This document shows, piece by piece, positions 1 through 5,479 of a stretch of DNA of 6,539 bases. Origin of the DNA: Pseudomonadota bacterium (lineage in GTDB: Bacteria > Pseudomonadota > Alphaproteobacteria > Rhizobiales > Xanthobacteraceae). Both the position numbers and the translations under genes were made by a program. A model generated the notes under the pieces. It saw only the letters and a list, made by a program, of their open reading frames with translations. It had not been told where the DNA came from and searched no databases. The DNA is taken from positions 1-6,539 of the forward strand of contig JAJYAH010000406.1 in assembly GCA_021779635.1 (NCBI GenBank). The letters run 5' to 3'. Every line of letters begins with the position of its first letter. The first letter of the stretch is position 1.

Positions 1-69
1 CATTCCACCGGCGAGACCATCTGGCTTGTGGATGCCGCAGCGTTGCCGGAGAGTTTTCGTGAGCGATGA
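1..69 (+). CDS. C-terminal end of an upstream gene, possibly 6-phosphogluconolactonase (partial)
   Basis: Frame 1 is open from the left edge to a TGA at 67-69 and encodes the last 22 residues of a protein, ending in TIWLVDAAALPESFRER. The pattern of a hydrophobic TxWLxD followed by alanines and LP resembles, from memory, the C-terminus of 6-phosphogluconolactonases (DevB/Pgl family), which often end in something like TLWLLDxxAAxxLP. Pgl hydrolyses 6-phosphogluconolactone to 6-phosphogluconate in the cytoplasm, the same product as the gluconokinase that follows, so the context fits. Twenty-two residues are too few to be sure; a short-chain dehydrogenase tail (TGExI...) is an alternative I consider weaker. 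The stop lies inside the proposed start of the next gene, so the two are probably co-transcribed and translationally coupled. Confidence 0.45.
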   Translation, partial: HSTGETIWLVDAAALPESFRER

Positions 70-619
70 CGCTGGGAAGATGCCGTGCGCGCTGATCGTG
101 ATGGGCGTGTCCGGCTCCGGCAAGAGCACGATTGCGGAAAAGCTCGCCGAACGACTAGGCTGGAGCTACGAGGACGGCGACAAATTTCATCCCGCGAGTA
201 ATGTCGCCAAGATGAGCGCCGGCCATCCGCTCACCGACGAAGACCGCTGGCCCTGGTTACGGGCGATCGCCGACGAAATCGACCGGGTCTGCGGGGCCGG
301 CCAGCATGCCGTTATCGCCTGCTCGGCGCTCAAGCGCACCTATCGCGATGTTCTCGTGCATGGACGCAGCGATGTCCGTGTCGTCTTTCTCCAGGGCACG
401 CAGGAGTTGATTGCCAAACGAATGGCCGCCCGCAAGAACCATTTCATGCCGCCAGGCCTGCTGGACAGCCAGTTCAACACCCTGGAGCCGCCGGATCTAC
501 GTGAAAATCCCGTGACGGTGTCGATCGATGCCCCGGTCGACGCGATCGTCGATGACATCATTCGCCGACTGAGGCCAAGACCGGCGGATAGCGATGCCAA
601 CAGCAGGAACCGATCATGA
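59..619 (+). CDS. gntK: Gluconokinase (ATP:D-gluconate 6-phosphotransferase)
   Basis: This cytoplasmic P-loop kinase phosphorylates D-gluconate to 6-phosphogluconate, feeding the Entner-Doudoroff and pentose-phosphate pathways. With the GTG start at 59 it has 186 residues, close to the 170-190 usual for the family. Visible motifs are the Walker A loop GVSGSGKST (about residues 16-24), the family signature EDGDKFHPxxNVxKMxxGxPLTDxDRWPWL (38-67), the ACSALKRxYRD segment (87-97), and the RKNHFMPPxLLxSQFxxLExP block (125-145). I chose GTG at 59 because GGAGAG at 48-53 lies five bases before it; the frame also stays open upstream to a TTG at 26, and an ATG lies at 80. The start overlaps the preceding gene by 11 nt, and the TGA overlaps the next gene's ATG (ATGA, 616-619). 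The gene looks intact. Identification is firm; the exact start is less so. Confidence 0.93.
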   Translation: MSDDAGKMPCALIVMGVSGSGKSTIAEKLAERLGWSYEDGDKFHPASNVAKMSAGHPLTDEDRWPWLRAIADEIDRVCGAGQHAVIACSALKRTYRDVLVHGRSDVRVVFLQGTQELIAKRMAARKNHFMPPGLLDSQFNTLEPPDLRENPVTVSIDAPVDAIVDDIIRRLRPRPADSDANSRNRS

Positions 620-1428
620 CCCGTATCGCCCTCGTCGTCTCGGATGTCGACGGCACGCTGCTGACCAAGGACAAGACCTTGACCGAAGGCGCAAGGCGCG
701 CCGTGCGGCGCCTGGAGGAGCGCGGCATCGGCTTCACCATTACCTCCAGCCGTCCGACGATCGGCATGCGGTTCCTGATCGAGCCACTTCAAATCACGCT
801 GCCGGTCGGCGCATTCAACGGAAGCTCAATCGTCGATGCACAATTGAACCCGATCGAACAGCATTTGATCCCCGCATCAGCGGCGCAACGCAGCATCGAT
901 ATATTGGGCGAATTCGGCGTCGACATCTGGCTGTTCACCAACGAGCAATGGCTCGCCCGCAGCGGCGACGGCGCATATGTCCCGCTTGAAAGGCGCGCCA
1001 TCAAGGCCGATCCGGCCATCGTTCCGGATTTCGCGCCGTATCTGTCGGGCGTCTGCAAGATCGTCGGCGCCTCCGCCGACGCGGCACTGCTGCAACGCTG
1101 CGAAAGCGTGGTGCAAAAGGCATTGGGCTCACAGGCTACGGCGGTTCGGTCGCAAAGCTATTATCTCGACATCACCCCTCCCGGCTGCGACAAGGGCACG
1201 TTCGTGCAGGCGATGGCGAAACGACTTGGAATTTCAACCGGCTCGGTTGCCACCATCGGCGACATGCAGAACGACCTGGCGATGTTCAAGACGAGCGGCA
1301 TCTCCATCGCGATGGGTAACGCAACCGACGACGTCAAGAAGCTGGCCACGCATGTTACGACCTCGAACGAGGACGAGGGTTTTGCCGGCGCAATCGATGT
1401 TATCTTGAAGAATAGCGAAGCGAAGTAA
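616..1428 (+). CDS. Cof-type HAD-superfamily (class IIB) phosphatase
   Basis: This predicted cytoplasmic HAD-superfamily hydrolase has 270 residues, the normal size for the Cof/class IIB group, which dephosphorylates sugar phosphates and other small phosphorylated metabolites. All four HAD motifs are visible: DVDGTL with nucleophile D10 and acid/base D12; the motif II serine/threonine in TSSRP (43-47); motif III lysine K193 in GCDKG; and motif IV GDMQND (215-220) with the Mg-binding acids D216 and D220. The stretch between motifs II and III (roughly 80-185) is the C2-type cap domain that sets substrate choice. The ATG overlaps the gntK stop as ATGA, with AGGA at 605-608 seven bases upstream, so translation is probably coupled. 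The substrate cannot be read from sequence; the operon suggests a phosphorylated sugar or sugar acid, but that is inference. No truncation or missing catalytic residue is seen. Confidence 0.9.
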   Translation: MTRIALVVSDVDGTLLTKDKTLTEGARRAVRRLEERGIGFTITSSRPTIGMRFLIEPLQITLPVGAFNGSSIVDAQLNPIEQHLIPASAAQRSIDILGEFGVDIWLFTNEQWLARSGDGAYVPLERRAIKADPAIVPDFAPYLSGVCKIVGASADAALLQRCESVVQKALGSQATAVRSQSYYLDITPPGCDKGTFVQAMAKRLGISTGSVATIGDMQNDLAMFKTSGISIAMGNATDDVKKLATHVTTSNEDEGFAGAIDVILKNSEAK

Positions 1429-1479
1429 TGCCTCGCGCCGTTCCGGCATTCGCCGGCACGACGTGTCTCCTTTGCGCTC
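1429..1479. terminator. Convergent junction with a small GC hairpin, possible terminator
   Basis: The HAD phosphatase gene (stop TAA 1426-1428) and the GH15 gene (stop TAG, complement of 1480-1482) end face to face, 51 nt apart. The gap holds CCGGC (1443-1447), loop ATTC, GCCGG (1452-1456). A second, stronger inverted repeat lies just inside the end of the GH15 gene: GCCGGC (1499-1504), loop TTTTCG, GCCGGC (1511-1516). Neither is followed by a clear T tract on either strand, so these are weak candidates for intrinsic terminators. Their position between convergent genes is the main argument for them. Confidence 0.3.
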
Positions 1480-3282
1480 CTATTTCGACCGCTGCATCGC
1501 CGGCTTTTCGGCCGGCCTGTTTGCGTCGCTGAGATTGTGGGCGGTATTGATCAGCGCGATGTGGGTCAGCGCTTGCGGGAAATTTCCGGCTTGACGCCCT
1601 TCACCGGAATCGAATTCCTCCGCCAGCAGCCCGAGATCGTTCGCGACCGCAACCACGCGATCGAACAGCGCCTGCGCCTTGGCGATCTCGCCGGCCAGCA
1701 CATAGGCGTCGGCGAGCCAAAGGCTGCAGGCGAGAAATGCGCCTTCGATCGGTTGCCGTTCATCCGAAACCCTGCGGGGGTCGTGCCGCAGCACAAATCC
1801 GTCCCGCATCAGATATTTTTCGACGGCCGCGATGGTGCTGCGAACGCGCGGGTCCGATGCCGGCAGGAAGCCCACCGACGGCATCAGCAGGATGCTGGCA
1901 TCGAGCACCTTCGAGCCATAGGACTCGACAAACGCATTCTGGCCGCGGTCGAAACCCTTTTCGCAGACGTCGCGATGGATGGTGTCGCGTAACCGATGCC
2001 ACTGATCGAGCGGCGCATCAAAGCCGAATTTCTCGGCACTTTTGATGCCGCGATCGAACGCGACCCACGTCATCACCTTCGACGAAACGTAGTGCCGTCC
2101 GTCGCCTCGGATTTCCCAGATACCTTGATCGGGCTGGTCCCACACTTCAGCCAGATGCTCCAGCACCTCGTATTCGAGATCCCAACTCCCCTTATCGAGA
2201 TCCAGCTTGGCCATACGCGACTGATGAAACGCATCGATCAATTCGCCATAGACATCGAGTTGCAACTGGGCATGCGCGGCATTGCCGATCCGAACCGGCC
2301 GAGCGCCCTCGTAACCCGGCAGCCAGTCGGCGACCCATTCGAGCAGGCGCCGCTGGCCTTTAATGCCGTACATGATCTGCATGTTTGCCGGCGAACCAGC
2401 GGCGGCACGAAGCAGCCAGTTGTGCCATGCGCTGGCCTCCTCGGTATAGCCGCTGTTCATCAGCGCCAGCAGCGTGAAGGTGGCGTCGCGCAGCCAGCAA
2501 AAGCGATAATCCCAGTTGCGGGCACCACCGAGCTTTTCCGGCAGCGAAGTCGTGGGTGCGGCGACAATGCCCCCGGTCGGCGCGTAGGTCAGCGCCTTCA
2601 GCGTCAGCAACGAACGCATCACGAGATCGTGGTAGTCACCCTCATAGGTGCAATGGCTGCACCACTCGGTCCAGAACTCCTCGGTATCCCTTAACGCCTG
2701 CGCCGGATCAATCGGCGCGGAAACCGGCAGATGCGAAGGCCCGTAGGTGAGCACAAACGGTATTGTCTCGCTGGCGCTCACCTCGAAGTCGGCCACCGTG
2801 GTCATGTCTTCGCCGCGCGTCTCGACCGGCGTTCGCAACACCGTCATATCCGGCCCGCAAATCGCCAGCAGCGCGCCGTCTTCGGTTCGCTTGACCCAGG
2901 GGATATCGACGCCGAATCCAAACCGGATCACCAGTTCCATCCGCAGCTTCACCCGGCCGCTGACGCCGCGCACCAGCCTGATGACGTCGGAGCCATTGCC
3001 GCGCGGCGGCATGAAGTCGATCAGGGCGACGATGCCATCTGCGGTCTCGAAGCGCGTTTCCAGGATCAGCGTATTGTCCCAATAGCGGCGGGAGGACCTG
3101 GTAACGTCTTCCACCGGCGCGATGCGCCATCGGCCTTGTTTGGGTGTGCCGAGCAAGGCCGCGAAACAAGCGTCGGAATCGAACGCCGGCCAGCACAGCC
3201 AGTCGATCGATCCGTCGCGCCCGACCAGGGCCGCGGTTTCGCAGTCGCCGATCAATCCATAGTCTTCGATTTTGCAGGACAC
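1480..3282 (-). CDS. Glycoside hydrolase family 15 protein (glucoamylase or trehalase-like)
   Basis: This 600-residue enzyme has the usual length and two-part build of bacterial GH15 proteins: an N-terminal beta-sandwich domain (about 1-220) opening with IEDYGLIGDCETAALVGRDG, then an (alpha/alpha)6 barrel. Barrel landmarks are GGARNWDYRFCWLRDA (about 253-267), the WEIRG segment with E390 as probable general acid, and GLLAEEFDS with E555 (or E556) as probable general base. The family inverts the anomeric configuration and releases glucose from alpha-glucan ends or from trehalose; sequence alone does not decide which, and proteins of this type are annotated both ways. There is no signal peptide, so it should act in the cytoplasm. 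The GTG start (complement of 3280-3282) is chosen because the conserved IEDYxLIGD begins five residues later; no convincing ribosome-binding site precedes it. It lies 33 nt after malQ on the same strand, so the pair is probably one transcript. Confidence 0.9.
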   Translation of the reverse strand: MSCKIEDYGLIGDCETAALVGRDGSIDWLCWPAFDSDACFAALLGTPKQGRWRIAPVEDVTRSSRRYWDNTLILETRFETADGIVALIDFMPPRGNGSDVIRLVRGVSGRVKLRMELVIRFGFGVDIPWVKRTEDGALLAICGPDMTVLRTPVETRGEDMTTVADFEVSASETIPFVLTYGPSHLPVSAPIDPAQALRDTEEFWTEWCSHCTYEGDYHDLVMRSLLTLKALTYAPTGGIVAAPTTSLPEKLGGARNWDYRFCWLRDATFTLLALMNSGYTEEASAWHNWLLRAAAGSPANMQIMYGIKGQRRLLEWVADWLPGYEGARPVRIGNAAHAQLQLDVYGELIDAFHQSRMAKLDLDKGSWDLEYEVLEHLAEVWDQPDQGIWEIRGDGRHYVSSKVMTWVAFDRGIKSAEKFGFDAPLDQWHRLRDTIHRDVCEKGFDRGQNAFVESYGSKVLDASILLMPSVGFLPASDPRVRSTIAAVEKYLMRDGFVLRHDPRRVSDERQPIEGAFLACSLWLADAYVLAGEIAKAQALFDRVVAVANDLGLLAEEFDSGEGRQAGNFPQALTHIALINTAHNLSDANRPAEKPAMQRSK

Positions 3283-3315
3283 GTTGATTATCGCCGGTTG
3301 TTGAATGATTATGCG

Positions 3316-5274
3316 TCAGGTGCCGGCCCGTGCCCGGCTTGCGACCGCGACCTTGAGCGCAGGCCGATTGATCGCCGATCCGATCTCATCGATCGCAACC
3401 GGCAGCCGCCGCCGCCAGTTCGGATGCTCGTTCACGGTGCCGGGAATATTGGGCTGGTCGATCACGGCAAGCAGATCCTCCAGCGATATCGCGAGCAGCC
3501 GGGATTTGGTCCGCGCCAGAAAACCCGCGACCGCGTAAAGATCATCCCCGTCGATGCCGTGATGGCGCAGTGCCTCGGTCAGCATGGCCAGCGCATGCCA
3601 TCGCGCGTCGTCACTTTCGCCGGGATCGATCCCGAGTGAGCGTTTCAGCTTCAGGTCGCTGAAGGAACGCCACCCGGCATAGCTCGAGAGGTCGTGGGTG
3701 TTGAAGGTGACGAGGGCATTGGGTGCATAATGATCGATGCCGCGAAACCGGCCGTGATCGTCGCGCTCAAACATCATCACCTGATACGACCAGATGCCCC
3801 AATCCGCTATTTGTTCGCGAAAGCCTTCCGGCACGGTGCCGAGGTCCTCGCCGATGACGACGCAGCGATACGCCACGCTTTCCTGCGCGGTCGCCGCCAG
3901 CAGCGCCTCGAACGGCATTTGTACATAGACGCCACTGTCGGCGGCAAATCCGTGCGGCACGAGATAAAGCCGCTTCAGGCCGAGCACGTGATCGAGCCGG
4001 ATCGCGCCGGCGTGACGCATCGACGCCCGAAGCATCTCCCGAAACGGCTCAAAGGACTGGATTTCCAGACCGGCGGCGTTGAACCCCGCGAGGCCCCAGT
4101 TCTGGCCTGACGTGTTCAACGGATCCGGCGGCGCACCGACAGCGAGATGGCGGGAAATCGCGGCCTGCTCATTCCAGGCATCGAACCCGTCGGATTGCAC
4201 GCCGACGGCCACATCGAGATAGAGACCGACTCTCATGCCCAGCCGGGTTGCGAGATCCCGGCAAGCCTGCAACTGCCGGTCCGCCGTCCATTGCACGAAT
4301 TCGACGAATTCGATTTCGGCCGCATCGGGACCCTGCCGCAGTCCAGCGCATTTGGCCTCGTCGGGCTGCCGCCATGGTTCGGGCCATTCCCACCACGGTT
4401 TGTTGAATCGATGCCTGAGTACCTCGAAGCAGGCGAACCGCGACAGCAACGGCTCGCGCTCGGCGCGAAAGCTGGCGAAATCCCGCCGGCGTTCGGGCAC
4501 CGCATCGGCCCTGAATCGCTCGAATGCCGAACGCAACCCGCGCGATTTCAGCGCCGCGACGCCCGCATAATCGACGAGGTCGCCCTGCCTCATCCGGCCG
4601 ATCGCGCCGGCGCTCTCCGGGAAGGCCTCGGGCCGAAACTCCGGCAGCTTTTCAACATCGACATAAAGTGCGTTCAGAAACAGCCGGCTGTTCGGCGAAT
4701 AGGGACTGCAATCGGCGGGGCGGTCATCGAACAACGCATGCAGCGGGTTGAGGCCGATGCCGTCTGCTCCCAAATGATCCGCCAGTTCAATTAGCCTCTC
4801 GAGGTCGGTGAAGTCGCCGATGCCCCAATTGCGGGCCGACCGGATGCCGTAAAGCTGGACCGCCATCAGCCAGCAGCGGTCGAAATCGCCGCCGAACGCT
4901 GTTGGCGGCGCCACCAGCAGCGGCGTTTCGTCCGTGAAAGAGGATCCATCGGTCAGATGCAGACGGTACGATCCGATCGGCAAATCCACCGGCCAGGCGA
5001 TGATCCGATGGCCGGTCTCGCCCTGTGCGATAACCTTAAGACCGGCAACGATTTTCCAGCGCACCGGGAACGTGGCAGCCTGTTCGAGTTGGGTCTGCGA
5101 GGGTTGACCGAAGCGCAGCACCACCGCCCCGCCGATAAGCCGGTGAGGAGCTCGAACCGGCAGGGCATCGAGGATGATCCTCAGCGCGGCTGCGCCTGTC
5201 ACATGCCGGTGACCCTGACCGTCGATAAATTCGGTCTGGATTCCGGCGGCTTTGGCTTTGGCGAAAAGGTCCAT
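3316..5274 (-). CDS. malQ: 4-alpha-glucanotransferase (amylomaltase, GH77)
   Basis: This cytoplasmic enzyme transfers alpha-1,4-glucan segments between maltodextrins, releasing glucose, in glycogen and maltodextrin turnover. From the ATG at 5274 it has 652 residues, in the size range of MalQ proteins with an N-terminal extension. Landmarks are VQLYGIRSARNWGIGDFTDL (about 139-158), LNPLHALF and SPYSPNSRLFLNALYVD. The catalytic GH77 triad is visible: nucleophile D428 in IRLDHVLGL, acid/base E476 in IGEDLGTVPEG, and D528 in THDLSSYAGW. The reading frame stays open upstream to about 6447, but that part lies antisense to glgE and has no MalQ character, so I start at 5274, where MDLFAKAKAAGIQTEF looks like a normal N-terminus. 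No strong ribosome-binding site precedes it; GTG codons at 5292 and 5322 are possible alternatives. The gene is divergent from glgE and is followed by the GH15 gene. Confidence 0.93.
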   Translation of the reverse strand: MDLFAKAKAAGIQTEFIDGQGHRHVTGAAALRIILDALPVRAPHRLIGGAVVLRFGQPSQTQLEQAATFPVRWKIVAGLKVIAQGETGHRIIAWPVDLPIGSYRLHLTDGSSFTDETPLLVAPPTAFGGDFDRCWLMAVQLYGIRSARNWGIGDFTDLERLIELADHLGADGIGLNPLHALFDDRPADCSPYSPNSRLFLNALYVDVEKLPEFRPEAFPESAGAIGRMRQGDLVDYAGVAALKSRGLRSAFERFRADAVPERRRDFASFRAEREPLLSRFACFEVLRHRFNKPWWEWPEPWRQPDEAKCAGLRQGPDAAEIEFVEFVQWTADRQLQACRDLATRLGMRVGLYLDVAVGVQSDGFDAWNEQAAISRHLAVGAPPDPLNTSGQNWGLAGFNAAGLEIQSFEPFREMLRASMRHAGAIRLDHVLGLKRLYLVPHGFAADSGVYVQMPFEALLAATAQESVAYRCVVIGEDLGTVPEGFREQIADWGIWSYQVMMFERDDHGRFRGIDHYAPNALVTFNTHDLSSYAGWRSFSDLKLKRSLGIDPGESDDARWHALAMLTEALRHHGIDGDDLYAVAGFLARTKSRLLAISLEDLLAVIDQPNIPGTVNEHPNWRRRLPVAIDEIGSAINRPALKVAVASRARAGT

Positions 5275-5344
5275 TCGGCACGCGGTTTGCACGCAACAGT
5301 GAGCGACCGTCGCGAAATTCACTAGATGCAGGAAGAGGATAGCC

Positions 5345-5479
5345 GTGCTTAACTCATTACCGTTCCCGGTGTTCCCCGGGAACCAATGCGCGGCGAGCGG
5401 CTTTGTATATATGTCCGGAACGTCTCCTTTCCCGTACAGGAAACGGGACGTTGCTTCCATGTCAATGGCATCACCGTGA
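5345..5479 (+). CDS. Possible 44-residue leader ORF coupled to glgE
   Basis: A small frame starts at GTG 5345 and ends at TGA 5477-5479. AGGAAGAGG (5330-5338) is a strong Shine-Dalgarno match, with about five bases between AGAGGA and the GTG. The stop overlaps the glgE start as GTGA (5476-5479), the usual geometry of translational coupling, and glgE itself has no visible ribosome-binding site. The predicted peptide begins MLNSLPFPVFPGNQ and ends VASMSMASP; it has no signal peptide, membrane segment or known domain, and no run of one amino acid as in classical attenuation leaders. Both inverted repeats of the region lie inside it. Against its being real: only 28 of its 44 codons end in G or C, which seems low for this DNA, and the peptide looks unlike a folded protein. 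Its role, if any, may lie in controlling glgE translation. Confidence 0.3.
   Translation: MLNSLPFPVFPGNQCAASGFVYMSGTSPFPYRKRDVASMSMASP
5362..5383. repeat. GTTCCC half-site cluster / inverted repeat (possible operator)
   Basis: GTTCCCGG (5362-5369) and CCGGGAAC (5376-5383) form a perfect 8-bp inverted repeat around TGTTCC. Nested within it, GTTCCC (5371-5376) and GGGAAC (5378-5383) form a second perfect palindrome around one C at 5377. The segment therefore carries two direct copies of GTTCCC nine bases apart and one inverted copy. It lies between the divergent malQ and glgE starts, a natural place for an operator for a sugar-responsive regulator. No specific regulator can be named from sequence alone. 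Confidence 0.4.
5419..5452. repeat. Long dyad / potential 5' hairpin upstream of glgE
   Basis: AACGTCTCCTTTCC (5419-5432) faces GGAAACGGGACGTT (5439-5452) around the six-base loop CGTACA. Of 14 positions, 12 are Watson-Crick pairs, one is a T-G wobble (5425/5446) and one is a C-C mismatch (5427/5444). It ends 23 bases before the glgE GTG. As DNA it could be a dimeric regulator site; as RNA it could form a stable hairpin in the glgE leader. It has no following T tract, so it does not look like an intrinsic terminator. Confidence 0.5.

Larger units (their letters stand above)
5275..5475. promoter_or_regulatory. Divergent malQ/glgE intergenic regulatory region
   Basis: These 201 nt separate the divergent starts of malQ (minus) and glgE (plus), so promoters for both should lie here. 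The segment is less GC-rich than its flanks. It contains an AT run, TATATAT at 5406-5412, that could serve as a plus-strand -10 element; a start about seven bases later would coincide with the left edge of the dyad at 5419-5452. I do not see a good -35 match at the right spacing for either strand, so no promoter is assigned. The two inverted repeats and the small ORF here are listed separately. Confidence 0.6.

Noticed and set aside
26..58. Upstream TTG (26) or ATG (32) start for gluconokinase
   Set aside because: It would add residues with no family similarity and deepen the overlap with the preceding gene; GTG 59 has a GGAGAG ribosome-binding site at the right distance.
1537..2694. Long plus-strand open frames (1537-1992, 1996-2694) opposite the GH15 gene
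   Set aside because: They are the complement of a complete GH15 enzyme with catalytic motifs, and their translations are arginine/glutamine-rich with no family signature.
2731..3639. 302-codon plus-strand open frame spanning the malQ-GH15 junction
   Set aside because: It crosses the boundary between two well-supported minus-strand genes and its translation has no recognisable domain.
4298..4316. Tandem GAATTCGAC/GAATTCGAT repeat
   Set aside because: It lies inside malQ and encodes part of the EFVEFV stretch; two nine-base copies in coding DNA need no special explanation.
5326..5352. Eight-codon ORF from ATG 5326 (MQEEDSRA) near the start of the divergent spacer
   Set aside because: It is very short, has no ribosome-binding site of its own, and ends far from glgE, so chance is the simplest explanation.
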